The translations under genes were made by a program, and so were the position numbers. 42,014 bases of DNA from contig NZ_VJOK01000001.1 of NCBI RefSeq assembly GCF_013302895.1, positions 1,326,329-1,368,342 of the forward strand, given 5' to 3'. Below the pieces are notes generated by a model. The model made no database searches and was not told where the DNA came from. It worked only from the letters and a program-made list of their open reading frames with translations. How positions within the stretch are numbered: the first letter of the stretch is position 1; every line of letters starts with the position of its first letter. Shown here in pieces: positions 17,312 to 25,461 of this stretch. This DNA comes from Streptomyces albus subsp. chlorinus. GTDB taxonomy: Bacteria; Actinomycetota; Actinomycetes; Streptomycetales; Streptomycetaceae.

Positions 17312-18334
17312 TCAGCCCTTCCGCAGAGTGGTGAGTCCGTTGTCGATGAAGACCGGGACCAGCTCGCCTATCCGGTCGAAACCCTCTCCGACCGTCCGGC
17401 CGAGCGTGAAGCGGTAGTGGATGCCCTCCAGGATCACCGCGAGCTTGAAGTACGCGAACGCCGTGTACCAGTTGACGCGGGAGACGTCGCGTCCGGACAG
17501 CAGCGCGTAGCGCTCGACCAGTTCGGCGGCCGTGGGGTGGCCGGGCGCGCCGCTGGTGGTGCTGACGGGTGAGCCGGGCACGTCCTGGCGCTCGCTGTAC
17601 ATGGCCAGCAGGCCGAGATCGGTCAGCGGGTCCCCGAGGGTGGACATCTCCCAGTCGAGCACCGCCGTGATCCGGTCGTCGGGGCCGACCAGGACGTTGT
17701 CGAGGCGGAAGTCGCCGTGCACGACGGTGGGCCGGGGCGACACGGGCAGCGTCCGGCCGAGCGCGCCGCGCAGCTCGTCGATCCCGGCCAGCTCCCGGCT
17801 GCGGGACGCCTCCAACTGCTTGCCCCAGCGCCGCAACTGCCGCTCCAGGAAGCCCGCCGGCCGCCCGAAGTCACCGAGCCCCGCCTCCTCGGGGTCGACG
17901 GCGTGCAGCGCGACCAGCGTCTCGGGCAGGGCGAGGACGATGCGGCGGGTGCGCTCGGCGCCGAGCCCGGCGAGCTGCTCACTGGTGCGGTAGGGGGTGC
18001 CCTCCACGTGCTCCATCACGTAGAAGGGCGCTCCCGTCACGTCGGGGTCCTCGCACAGCAGCACGGTCTCCGGCACGGGCACGGCGGTGTCCCGCAGGGC
18101 GCTGATGACGCGGTACTCGCGGGCCATGTCGTGCGCGGTCGCCAGGACGTGGCCCAGCGGCGGGCGGCGCACCACCCAGCGCCGCGCCCCGTCGGTGACC
18201 CGGTAGGTGAGGTTCGAGCGCCCGCCCTGCACGACCTGGGCGCTCAACGGGCCCCGCACCAGCCCCGGACGCTCCCGCTCCAGATGTGCGGCGAGCCGCG
18301 CCAGGTCGAGGCCGGGCGGTGGGGATTCGCTCAT
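17312..18334 (-). CDS. APH-family phosphotransferase (ACAD10/11-type kinase partner)
   Basis: 340 aa. Protein-kinase-like aminoglycoside phosphotransferase fold: GGRSNLTYRVT nucleotide loop, APFYVMEHVEGTPYR hinge, catalytic VVHGDFRLDNVLV (Brenner motif with H, D and N) and metal-binding LDWEMSTLGDPLTDLG. LDWEMSTLGDPL and GGRSNLTY are typical of the kinase domains fused to or paired with ACAD10/11 dehydrogenases, not of antibiotic-resistance enzymes. ATG 18334 follows AAGGAG. The gene is first in an operon with the dehydrogenase, and a near-perfect 20-bp palindrome lies 35 bp upstream. Proposed role: phosphorylating the 4-hydroxyl of a hydroxyacyl-CoA before elimination, inferred from the family pairing. 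Confidence 0.85.
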   Translation of the reverse strand: MSESPPPGLDLARLAAHLERERPGLVRGPLSAQVVQGGRSNLTYRVTDGARRWVVRRPPLGHVLATAHDMAREYRVISALRDTAVPVPETVLLCEDPDVTGAPFYVMEHVEGTPYRTSEQLAGLGAERTRRIVLALPETLVALHAVDPEEAGLGDFGRPAGFLERQLRRWGKQLEASRSRELAGIDELRGALGRTLPVSPRPTVVHGDFRLDNVLVGPDDRITAVLDWEMSTLGDPLTDLGLLAMYSERQDVPGSPVSTTSGAPGHPTAAELVERYALLSGRDVSRVNWYTAFAYFKLAVILEGIHYRFTLGRTVGEGFDRIGELVPVFIDNGLTTLRKG

Positions 18335-18368
18335 CGTGCGCGCTCCTTCGGAATCGGTCGCCACCGAT

Positions 18369-18388
18369 CATGCCGACTAGTCGGTATG
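18369..18388. promoter_or_regulatory. TetR-type operator, site 1
   Basis: CATGCCGACTAGTCGGTATG is a 20-bp palindrome with 9 of 10 base pairs matching, 35 bp upstream of the kinase ATG. It shares 15 of 20 positions, including the whole half-site AGTCGGTATG, with the site at 29039-29058 upstream of the SDR/ligase/TetR operon. Confidence 0.65.
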
Positions 18389-18442
18389 CCGTCCAGAGGG
18401 GGCGGGGAGACCGGCGCCACAGCCTGTCCCGACCTGCGGCCG

Positions 18443-18472
18443 ATGACACATATGCGGATCGCGCCCTAGCCT
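18443..18472 (+). promoter_or_regulatory. Promoter of the 49-aa membrane protein (leaderless)
   Basis: ATGACA (18443-18448), an 18-nt spacer and TAGCCT (18467-18472) lie 7 nt before ATG 18480, with no ribosome site between. Confidence 0.5.
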
Positions 18473-18479
18473 TCCCGGT

Positions 18480-18629
18480 ATGCCCATCGGTGACAACGAA
18501 CCGCTGTTCGTCCGGGACAAGCGGTCAAGGAACGGCTACGTCCTCAACCCCCGCAACCCCTCAGGCCTCGCGCTGATCATCGTCCTGACGGTCGGCGTCC
18601 TCATTCTGACCGCCGTGGCCCTGGCCTGA
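18480..18629 (+). CDS. Small single-pass membrane protein, 49 aa
   Basis: A charged N-terminal segment (MPIGDNEPLFVRDKRSRNGY, then VLNPRNPSG) is followed by one strongly hydrophobic helix (about residues 30-48, SGLALIIVLTVGVLILTAVA) that runs to the C-terminus. It has a leaderless promoter and is followed by a convergent gluconokinase gene. The length, codon pattern and defined promoter argue that it is real. I believe near-identical small proteins occur next to gluconokinase genes in other Streptomyces, but the function is unknown. A regulatory microprotein for a membrane complex is one possibility. Confidence 0.7.
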   Translation: MPIGDNEPLFVRDKRSRNGYVLNPRNPSGLALIIVLTVGVLILTAVALA

Positions 18630-18697
18630 CCCGGGACCGCCTGACCGGGGCCGCCTGACCGGAGTCCCGGCCGGACCCCCGGACCCGGCCGGGCCCC

Positions 18698-19288
18698 TCA
18701 GCACACCCCCGCGCGCCGCAACTCCTCCCGCGCCGCCGCCCGGGTCTCCTCCCGGGTACCCGCGACGGAGACCGCCGCTCCGCGCTCGCGGCCCGTCAGC
18801 GGCTCCAGCGCCTCGAACTGGGACCGCAGCAGGCCGGGCGGCATGAAGTGGCCCCGGCGGCGGGCCACCCGTGCGGCGATCAGCTCGTAGGAGCCCTCCA
18901 GGTGCAGGAAGTACAGCCGCGGGGAAGCACGGCGGAGCCGGTCGCGGTAGCGGACCTTGAGCGCCGAGCAGACGAGGACGGCGCCGCTGTCGCGGTGCCG
19001 GCCGAGCCAGTCGGCCATCGCCTCCAGCCACGGCGCCCGGTCGGCGTCGTCCAGCGGGACACCGGCCGACATCTTCTCGATGTTGGACTTGGGGTGGAAG
19101 GCGTCGGCGTCGCCGAACGGCAGGCCGAGCGCCTCCGCCAGCCACTCGCCGACGGTGCTCTTGCCGGAGCCCGACACCCCCATCACGACGACGAGCGGCG
19201 CGCCCTCCCCGTCCTTCCCGGATGCTTCCTTCCCGGATGCTTCCCTCCCAGAGGCGTCCTTCCCCGGAGCGTCCTCCCCGCGGTTCAC
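18698..19288 (-). CDS. gntK: Gluconokinase
   Basis: 196 aa. P-loop GVSGSGKST (residues 37-45), then the gluconokinase signatures GDADAFHPKSNIEKMSAGVP and LDDADRAPWLEAMADWL, VLVCSALKVRYRDRLR, and GHFMPPGLLRSQFEALEPL. It phosphorylates gluconate to 6-phosphogluconate for the pentose phosphate pathway. GTG 19288 overlaps the stop of the upstream DUF202 gene (GTGA) and has GGAGGA upstream, so translation is coupled. This start adds a 30-residue extension containing (A)SG(K/R)(D/E) repeats encoded by short DNA repeats (19218-19262). Without the extension the protein has the usual length of about 165 aa. No gluconate permease or GntR gene adjoins it here. Confidence 0.88.
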   Translation of the reverse strand: MNRGEDAPGKDASGREASGKEASGKDGEGAPLVVVMGVSGSGKSTVGEWLAEALGLPFGDADAFHPKSNIEKMSAGVPLDDADRAPWLEAMADWLGRHRDSGAVLVCSALKVRYRDRLRRASPRLYFLHLEGSYELIAARVARRRGHFMPPGLLRSQFEALEPLTGRERGAAVSVAGTREETRAAAREELRRAGVC

Positions 19289-19695
19289 AGCAGCATTCCT
19301 CCCGCCACGATCAGCACCAGCACGCACGCGAGCGTCCCCAGCACCTGGCCGGGGCCCATGACCGCCGGCGCGGGCCGCGCGAGCCCGCGGATGCGCCGCT
19401 GCGCCGTCACCAGCATGCCGAGCCAGGCGAAGGCCCCGACGCTCACGGCCAGCAGGGCCGGGGCGGTCGGCTCGGCGAGCGCCGTCCGCGCGAGCAGCGC
19501 GACGGACACCACGAACGTCAGTGTCGTACGGCGCCAGGCGAACCAGGTGCGCTCGGGCTGCGCGCCGGGGTCGCGCACCGCGGCCGGCGGTCCGCCCGCG
19601 CTCCCCGACGCCTCCACCCGCCCTCGCGCGCCCTCGCCCTCCGGCCCTCCTTCCGGCCGCCCCCCGGCCGGCCCGCCTCCGCCCGGCACTGTCAC
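19285..19695 (-). CDS. DUF202-family membrane protein (second of two)
   Basis: 136 aa. A Gly/Pro/Glu-rich N-terminal tail (about 1-45) is followed by a QPERTWFAWRRTTLTFVVS motif and three hydrophobic helices, the DUF202/YidH layout. GTG 19695 overlaps the stop of the preceding DUF202 gene, and its own stop overlaps the gluconokinase GTG. The function of DUF202 proteins is not established. The three-gene overlap chain suggests fixed stoichiometry of two different DUF202 subunits made with the kinase, but a direct link to gluconate metabolism is only inferred. Confidence 0.8.
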   Translation of the reverse strand: MTVPGGGGPAGGRPEGGPEGEGARGRVEASGSAGGPPAAVRDPGAQPERTWFAWRRTTLTFVVSVALLARTALAEPTAPALLAVSVGAFAWLGMLVTAQRRIRGLARPAPAVMGPGQVLGTLACVLVLIVAGGMLL

Positions 19696-20090
19696 CGGCC
19701 CGCCAGACCGAGGACGACGACGGCGACGACCAGCAGCGCCGCGAGGGCCGTCCCGGTCGCGAGCAGCACGGGGAAGCGGGAGGCGGGCAGGTCCTCGCCC
19801 CGGCGCATGGCACGCTCGCACCGCACCCAGTGGTTCACCGCGCGGAAGGCGCACAGCGCCGCTCCCGCCAGCAGCACGATGGCGACGGTCGTCCGTACGC
19901 CCCCGCGCAGGCCGGTGAGGAACTGGTCCACCGCGATGCCGCCCGCGACCAGGGCGAGCGCGGTGCGGATCCAGGCGAGGAAGGTGCGCTCGTTGGCGAG
20001 CGAGAAGCGGTAGTCGGGAGTGGTGCCCTCCTCCCTGAGCCGCTGGGGGGCGAACCACAGCCGGAGAGTCGCCGAGAACCGGTCGCGCAT
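19692..20090 (-). CDS. DUF202-family membrane protein, YidH-like (first of two)
   Basis: 132 aa. The N-terminus MRDRFSATLRLWFAPQRLRE leads into the DUF202 hallmark DYRFSLANERTFLAWIRTAL, followed by three hydrophobic segments with a short basic loop (VRCERAMRRGEDLPASRFP) before the last one. It closely resembles YidH-type inner-membrane proteins. It heads an overlapping operon with a second DUF202 protein and gluconokinase. ATG 20090 precedes MRDRF; the ribosome site is modest. It is separated from the NUDIX gene upstream by only 56 bp on the same strand, so the four genes may be one transcript. Confidence 0.82.
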   Translation of the reverse strand: MRDRFSATLRLWFAPQRLREEGTTPDYRFSLANERTFLAWIRTALALVAGGIAVDQFLTGLRGGVRTTVAIVLLAGAALCAFRAVNHWVRCERAMRRGEDLPASRFPVLLATGTALAALLVVAVVVLGLAGR

Positions 20091-20146
20091 GCGTCAACCG
20101 TACGCGGTGACCTGCGGCGGCTCCCTCCGGGGGACGCCGCACCGGG

Positions 20147-20800
20147 TCAGAGTGCGCAGAGCCGCCGGTGGCACTCCACCCCGTCGGGCACGACCAGACC
20201 CGCCGCCTCCCAGCCGGACAGCCGCCGCTCCAGCTCGTCCTCGGGCAGGAAGTCCCACCAGTCGACCTCCTCGGCCTGCGGCCGGACGGGCAGCGTGCAC
20301 ACCACCTCGTACACCGTGAGGAACCACGAGTACTCGGGGGTCTCGAACAGGAATTTGAGCCGCCGTTCGGGTGCCGGGAGCCCGCTGACGCCCAGCTCCT
20401 CCTCCGCCTCCCGCAGCGCGGCGGTGTCGTAGTCCTCGCCCGCGCCCACGACGCCGCCGACCACCACGTCGTACATACCGGGGAAGATCAGCTTGGTGGG
20501 GGTGCGGCGGTGCACGAAGAGGCGGCCCCGCGCGTCCCGCACCCTGATGGCGGTGCTGCGGTGCCGCAGCCGCTCGGCGTAGACGTCACCGCGCGGCCGC
20601 TGCCCGACGACCCGGTCCCGCTCGTCCACCACGTCCAGCAGCTCGTCCGCCGCCCGCCCCCGTGCCTGGTCCAGCACCCGGTCCCGCTCCAGGGCCTGAT
20701 CCCGCTCCAGGGCCTGATCCGGTTCCAGGGCCTGATTCCGTTCCAGCCCCTGCTCCTGCCCCTGTCCCCGCTCCCGGTGCTTCCTGTCACGCTCGGTCAT
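20147..20800 (-). CDS. NUDIX hydrolase
   Basis: 217 aa. The NUDIX box GGVVGAGEDYDTAALREAEEELGV fits GX5EX7REUXEEXGU. It is preceded by STAIRVRDARGRLFVHRRT and FPGMYDVV, as in the YfcD/isopentenyl-diphosphate-isomerase-like branch with N-terminal LLDVVDERDRVVG. These enzymes hydrolyse a nucleoside diphosphate linked to another group; the substrate here is unknown. The first 45 residues are unusual: a Glu/Arg/Gln-rich, probably helical repeat region in which the hexapeptide ALERDQ recurs, encoded by four 18-bp DNA repeats. ATG 20800 (MTERDRKH) was chosen over 20812. Confidence 0.85.
   Translation of the reverse strand: MTERDRKHRERGQGQEQGLERNQALEPDQALERDQALERDRVLDQARGRAADELLDVVDERDRVVGQRPRGDVYAERLRHRSTAIRVRDARGRLFVHRRTPTKLIFPGMYDVVVGGVVGAGEDYDTAALREAEEELGVSGLPAPERRLKFLFETPEYSWFLTVYEVVCTLPVRPQAEEVDWWDFLPEDELERRLSGWEAAGLVVPDGVECHRRLCAL
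20683..20754. repeat. Four tandem 18-bp repeats inside the NUDIX gene
   Basis: CCCGCTCCAGGGCCTGAT occurs at 20683-20700 and 20701-20718 identically, then with a few changes at 20719-20736 and 20737-20754. The unit is in frame and gives a hexapeptide repeat in the N-terminal extension of the protein, so copy number could vary without a frameshift. Confidence 0.85.
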
Positions 20801-20917
20801 GCCGCCATCCAAGCACCCGGGTACACGCCGGACGGCCCGGAGGGGTGTCCGTGGGCCGAACCGGAGGTTACTCTCCGGTCACCAGTCCTCGGTGCGGGTG
20901 TGCGAAAGGGTGGGAGC

Positions 20918-22573
20918 ATGGCGTACGACGCCGATGTGATCGTGATCGGGGGCGGCCTCGCGGGCCTCACCGCCACGGCCGAGCTGGCCGACGCCGGACG
21001 GCGCGTCATCCTGCTCGACCAGGAACCCGAACAGGCGCTCGGCGGCCAGGCCCACTGGTCCTTCGGCGGTCTCTTCTTCGTCGACTCCCCCGAACAGCGC
21101 CGCATGCGCATCAAGGACAGCCGCGAACTGGCCTGGCAGGACTGGCTCGGCACCGCGGGCTTCGACCGACCCGAGGACCACTGGCCGCGCCGCTGGGCCG
21201 AGGCGTACGTCGACTTCGCGTCGGGCGAGAAGCGGGCCTGGCTGCGCTCCCAGGGGCTGAGGATCTTCCCCGTCGTCGGCTGGGCCGAGCGCGGCGGCTA
21301 CGACGCGGGCGGCCACGGCAACTCGGTGCCCCGCTTCCACATCACCTGGGGCACCGGCCCCGGACTCGTCGAACCGTTCGAGCGGCGGGTACGGGCAGGC
21401 GTCGCCCGCGGCCTGGTCGAACTGCGCTTCCGCCACCGCGTGACGGGCCTGGAGCGGACGGCCGGCACGGTGGACACCGTCACCGGCGAGGTCCTGGTGC
21501 CCAGCACGGCACCGCGCGGTACGGCCAGCAGCCGCGAGGTCGCCGGCACCTTCTCGCTGCGCGCCCAGGCCGTGATCGTCACCTCCGGCGGCCTCGGCGG
21601 CAACCACGATCTGGTCCGCGCCAACTGGCCCGCACGGCTGGGCACTCCACCGGAGGTGATGCTCTCCGGGGTGCCCGCGCACGTGGACGGGCTGATGCTC
21701 GGCATCACCGAACGGGCCGGCGGGCGGGTCATCAACCGCGACCGCATGTGGCACTACACCGAGGGCATCGAGAACTGGAACCCCATCTGGGCCCGGCACG
21801 GCATCCGCATCCTGCCCGGCCCCTCCGCCCTGTGGCTGGACGCCACCGGAAGGAGGCTGCCGGTCCCCCTCTTCCCCGGCTTCGACACCCTCGGCACGCT
21901 CGACCACATCATGCGGACCGGGTACGGCTACACCTGGTTCGTGCTGAACCAGAAGATCATCGAGAAGGAGTTCACCCTCTCCGGCTCCGAGCAGAACCCC
22001 GACCTGACAGGCCGTTCGGTGCGCGACGTCCTCGGCCGGGCACGGCACGGCGCGCCGGGTCCCGTGCGGTCCTTCATGGAACACGGCGCCGACTTCGTCA
22101 TCGAGCGCGATCTCGCCGCGCTGGCCCGGCGGATGAACGAGCTGACCGGCGACGGGCTCATCGACACGGACGCACTGCGCCGCGAGATCACCGCCCGGGA
22201 CCGCGAGATCCGCAACCCCTTCACCAAGGACCTCCAGGTCACCGCCATCCACGGCGCCCGCCGCTACCTCGGCGACCGGCTCATCCGCGTGGCGGCCCCG
22301 CACCGGCTGCTGGACCCGGCGGCGGGGCCGCTGATCGCGGTCCGCCTCTCCATCCTGACCCGCAAGACGCTCGGCGGCCTGGAGACCGACCTCTCCTCCC
22401 GGGTGCTGACCGACTCGGGAGAGCCGCTCCCCGGTGTCTACGCCGCCGGGGAGGCCGCCGGTTTCGGCGGCGGCGGTGTCCACGGCTACCGCTCGCTGGA
22501 GGGCACCTTCCTGGGCGGCTGCCTCTTCTCGGGCCGTACGGCCGGGAGGGCGGCGGCACGGGCCGTGGGCTGA
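20918..22573 (+). CDS. FAD-binding dehydrogenase, 3-ketosteroid-dehydrogenase/fumarate-reductase superfamily
   Basis: 551 aa. The N-terminal Rossmann motif DVIVIGGGLAGLTATAELAD with a downstream acidic LLDQE binds FAD. GGQAHWSFGGLFFVD and VIVTSGGLGGNHDLV are typical of the flavoprotein family that includes KSTD-like and fumarate-reductase-like enzymes. The C-terminus carries the second FAD contact LPGVYAAGEAAGFGGGGVHG and YRSLEGTFLGGCLFSGRTA. The family oxidises or reduces C=C bonds next to a carbonyl; the substrate is not predictable here. ATG 20918 follows GGGTGGGAG. It is transcribed alone, divergent from the NUDIX gene across about 117 bp. Confidence 0.85.
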   Translation: MAYDADVIVIGGGLAGLTATAELADAGRRVILLDQEPEQALGGQAHWSFGGLFFVDSPEQRRMRIKDSRELAWQDWLGTAGFDRPEDHWPRRWAEAYVDFASGEKRAWLRSQGLRIFPVVGWAERGGYDAGGHGNSVPRFHITWGTGPGLVEPFERRVRAGVARGLVELRFRHRVTGLERTAGTVDTVTGEVLVPSTAPRGTASSREVAGTFSLRAQAVIVTSGGLGGNHDLVRANWPARLGTPPEVMLSGVPAHVDGLMLGITERAGGRVINRDRMWHYTEGIENWNPIWARHGIRILPGPSALWLDATGRRLPVPLFPGFDTLGTLDHIMRTGYGYTWFVLNQKIIEKEFTLSGSEQNPDLTGRSVRDVLGRARHGAPGPVRSFMEHGADFVIERDLAALARRMNELTGDGLIDTDALRREITARDREIRNPFTKDLQVTAIHGARRYLGDRLIRVAAPHRLLDPAAGPLIAVRLSILTRKTLGGLETDLSSRVLTDSGEPLPGVYAAGEAAGFGGGGVHGYRSLEGTFLGGCLFSGRTAGRAAARAVG

Positions 22574-22667
22574 GGCGGTTCAGCGATGCTGGCAGGCCTG
22601 TCAGTGCGGGCTGCAAGACTCCCTCCGGAAGGCACCCTGATCTCTTGATCTCTCCGGAAGGAAATTG

Positions 22668-24296
22668 TTGACAGATATGACCCGCTCCCTCGACACAGAA
22701 GTACCGTTCGAGAGCAATGGAAGTCCGCCACCGGTGTTCAACCGTCGCGTGAGGCTGCTGGTGTGGGTACTGGACCAGCATGACGAGATCGGACTGACTC
22801 GGCAGGTTTTCGAGGAACGCGGCTGGACAGTCCGTGAGGCAACGGCTGAGGACCAACCGAATACCGACGAGGGCTACACCGCGCTCCTGGTGGAAGTTCG
22901 GTTGCGAGGCGCCCGTATCAACGCGTGCAGTGCTGCGCGACACCAGGTGTCCGCCCTCATCGAGACGCGGAAGCTGAGCGCGTTGGTGCGGGATGCGGCC
23001 ATGGTCGTTCCCAGCCAGCATCCGCAAACAACCCGCTACTTCATGTATCGGAAGCCGCCGACAGACGCAGGCCCGATCGCCCGGCGGCTGTGGGATTGCT
23101 GGATCAGCATCGGCGGGGCCGATGTCCCACGAATGGTGGAACTGCCGGGCGAGGCCAGCCCCTCGGACGCCGTCGCCGATCTGCGACAGCGCACACTCGG
23201 CGGTGCAGCGTTCGAGGAAGCCACCCACGGTGTACGACTGCAAGTAGGCCCTCGACGGCCTCCCGCAACCGACCAGACCACGGGGTCTCGCCCACCGTCC
23301 CGTGCCACGCGGTTGTGGCCGAACATGCTCGTCGGGTGCGTCTGCTTGGTCTTCCTTCTCGCAGGCGGCTCCGCCTCGAGTGCGCTGCCACCACCGTGGA
23401 ATGTGCTGTGTCTGCTTCCCGCTGCCGCACTGACCTGGCCAGTCGGTCGGTGGGTCACCAGCAACGAGACCCGCCCGGCACCAGTTCAAGTCGTAGTCGG
23501 CATGGTGATCACAGGGGGGCTGTCGTTCATCGGCTACGTCTTCGTCGAGCAGTCGCCTGGCGCGGGGATTCGATCGGCAATCGCACTCCCCGCCACTGGG
23601 CTGGGGCTCCTCCTTGCGATCGGCGCATGGCATGCCGTGCGTGACTCGTGGCTGTCACGCAACGCCCACTGGGTACTGCCAGTAGCCGCCACCCCGATCG
23701 CATTCGTCCTCCCTTATGCGGGGAAGCTGCTGCATGCTGTCTACTTGACCGATGTCTTCGGTATCCCCGCCGACGCCGTTTCGGTCCCCTTCTACTGGCA
23801 ATTTCTGGTCGCCCTGAAACCTCTGGCCCTCATGCTTGCCGTGCTGCTGCTCTTCGTCGGAGCAGCCGGGTGGGTGAAATACTTCCATTGGACGTCCGGA
23901 TTGCGAGAGGTAACGCTGTTCGTGTGGCCGCTCGTACTTCTCGTCTGGGTGTTGACGGTCATCCAGGTCGGAATCGAAGATGCCGGCAATACCGCGAACC
24001 GCGCCGCCGCGACAGCCCGGGCCGGTAAGAACCCCACCCAATGGTTCGGCATCCAGGGCAATCTCATGTGTGTGACACCACTGACAAAGAAGACCTCTGT
24101 CTTCAACGGGCCGATACCACACCATCCGGTGCTCACCTTCGGGACGACCGGTGACCACGTTTGGGCGTGGGATCCCGTGCGCAATCGGTCGGCCGACCGT
24201 ACATGGAAGACCTTCCGTATTCGGGCGGAAGAGGTCTCCGTCACCCCACCGGCCTCGGGGCAGAAAGGCCCCGTGTGCCAACAAAAAGACACATGA
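22668..24296 (+). CDS. Multi-pass membrane protein of unknown function, atypical composition
   Basis: About 542 aa. A soluble N-terminal domain (about 1-215) begins near NRRVRLLVWVLDQHDE and contains GLTRQVFEERGWTVREA and YTALLVEVRLRGARI, reminiscent of an alpha/beta fold. About eight hydrophobic segments (residues 220-445) follow, then a hydrophilic C-terminal domain of about 100 residues with two Cys (NLMCVTPLTKKTSVF and a terminal GPVCQQKDT). The DNA is visibly less G/C-rich than its neighbours, with more A/T-ending codons, suggesting transfer. GGAAGG at 22656-22661 best fits TTG 22668; ATG 22677 and TTG 22665 are alternatives. I do not recognise the family. It has no operon partner, so it acts alone or with distant genes. 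Confidence 0.75.
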   Translation: MTDMTRSLDTEVPFESNGSPPPVFNRRVRLLVWVLDQHDEIGLTRQVFEERGWTVREATAEDQPNTDEGYTALLVEVRLRGARINACSAARHQVSALIETRKLSALVRDAAMVVPSQHPQTTRYFMYRKPPTDAGPIARRLWDCWISIGGADVPRMVELPGEASPSDAVADLRQRTLGGAAFEEATHGVRLQVGPRRPPATDQTTGSRPPSRATRLWPNMLVGCVCLVFLLAGGSASSALPPPWNVLCLLPAAALTWPVGRWVTSNETRPAPVQVVVGMVITGGLSFIGYVFVEQSPGAGIRSAIALPATGLGLLLAIGAWHAVRDSWLSRNAHWVLPVAATPIAFVLPYAGKLLHAVYLTDVFGIPADAVSVPFYWQFLVALKPLALMLAVLLLFVGAAGWVKYFHWTSGLREVTLFVWPLVLLVWVLTVIQVGIEDAGNTANRAAATARAGKNPTQWFGIQGNLMCVTPLTKKTSVFNGPIPHHPVLTFGTTGDHVWAWDPVRNRSADRTWKTFRIRAEEVSVTPPASGQKGPVCQQKDT

Positions 24297-24418
24297 CCGC
24301 CATCCGCCACCGACTGCGGTTGCCACCCGCCTGTGAGCCGGGATAGGCAGGCCCACCTCATGGCAGGAAGCTGCCAGATGGAAATGGTGGATCAGGTGCA
24401 CGCGTGCGTCTCCCGCGC

Positions 24419-25396
24419 TCAGGCGGCCCGCACGGGCACCACCACGACGCGGCCCGTCGTTGTGCCGTCGAACACCCGCTGGACCGCGTCGGCGGCGCCG
24501 TCCAGGGCCACCCGTTCGCTCACCAGCGGGCGTATCAGGCCCTGACCCGCGAGCCGCGTCAGCTCCTCGTGGCAGCGGTCCACGGCGGCGGGGTCGCGCT
24601 GGGCGTACAGGCCCCAGTGCAGGCCCAGGATGGAGTAGTTCTTCACCAGCGCGTGGTTGAGCCCCGGCGTGGGCACCGCGCCGCTGGCGAAGCCGACGAC
24701 CACGATGCGGCCCTCGAAGGCGGCGCACTTGGCGGAGGCCGTGTACGCGTCACCGCCCACCGGGTCGTACACGACGTCGGCACCGGCACCCCCGGTGGCC
24801 TCCTTGACCGCGGCGACGACGTCCTCGGAGCGCCGGTCGACGACCACGTCGCACCCCAGCTCCCGCGCGACCCCGGCCTTGGCCCCGCCCCCGACCACAC
24901 CGATCACCCGTGCCCCGGCGGCCTTGCCGAGCTGGACGGCGGCGCTGCCCACGCCCCCGGCCGCCGCGTGCACCAGCAGGGTCTCGCCCCGCTGGAGACG
25001 GGCCCGGCGGTGGAGGCCGAACCAGCCGGTCTGGTAGCCGATGTGCAGGGCGGCGGCCTCCGCGTCGTCCAGCGCCTCGGGGGCGGGCCGGGCGCTCTCC
25101 TCGCTGACGACGGCCAGTTCGGCGAAGGCACCGCCCGGCAGGACGGGCTGGCCCAGCACCCGTTCCCCCTCCCGGGGGCCGCCGACGATCTCGCCGCACA
25201 GCTCCACGCCGGGGGTGAAGGGCAGCGGGGGCCGCACCTGGTACTCGCCCCGGCACAGCAGGGCGTCCGGATAGTTGACGTTGGCGGCCCGCACCCGCAC
25301 CAGCAGCCGGCCGGGGCCCGGCTCGGGCTCGGGTATCTCCTCCAGCCGCATCACATCGCGCGGTTCGCCGTTGCTGTGGACGCGCCATCCCTGCAC
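24419..25396 (-). CDS. NADPH:quinone oxidoreductase-like MDR enzyme
   Basis: 325 aa. GroES-like N-terminal domain with NVNYPDALLCRGEYQVRPPL and FTPGVELCGEIVG, then a Rossmann domain with LLVHAAAGGVGSAAVQLGKA, and VYDPVGGD, the signature of the quinone oxidoreductase/zeta-crystallin branch that lacks zinc. These use NADPH to reduce quinones or 2-enoyl compounds. In many actinomycetes this enzyme sits beside acyl-CoA ligase and dehydrogenase genes, as it does here: the SDR/ligase/TetR operon lies directly upstream on the same strand, separated by a repeat-rich 244-bp spacer. GTG 25396 follows GGAGAGGAAA. Confidence 0.87.
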   Translation of the reverse strand: MQGWRVHSNGEPRDVMRLEEIPEPEPGPGRLLVRVRAANVNYPDALLCRGEYQVRPPLPFTPGVELCGEIVGGPREGERVLGQPVLPGGAFAELAVVSEESARPAPEALDDAEAAALHIGYQTGWFGLHRRARLQRGETLLVHAAAGGVGSAAVQLGKAAGARVIGVVGGGAKAGVARELGCDVVVDRRSEDVVAAVKEATGGAGADVVYDPVGGDAYTASAKCAAFEGRIVVVGFASGAVPTPGLNHALVKNYSILGLHWGLYAQRDPAAVDRCHEELTRLAGQGLIRPLVSERVALDGAADAVQRVFDGTTTGRVVVVPVRAA

Positions 25397-25461
25397 AGGG
25401 TTTCCTCTCCGCCGAACATGTTGGTTGAGCTTGTCGTTCTTTCCGCCGGACCCTCACCGCC

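Noticed and set aside
17312..18334. Aminoglycoside resistance gene
   Set aside because: The APH fold is present, but the specific motifs and the adjacent dehydrogenase point to the ACAD10/11 kinase family.
20662..22671. 669-codon plus-strand frame overlapping the flavoprotein
   Set aside because: Arg/Pro/His-rich with no recognisable domain; the overlapping frame has FAD-binding motifs.
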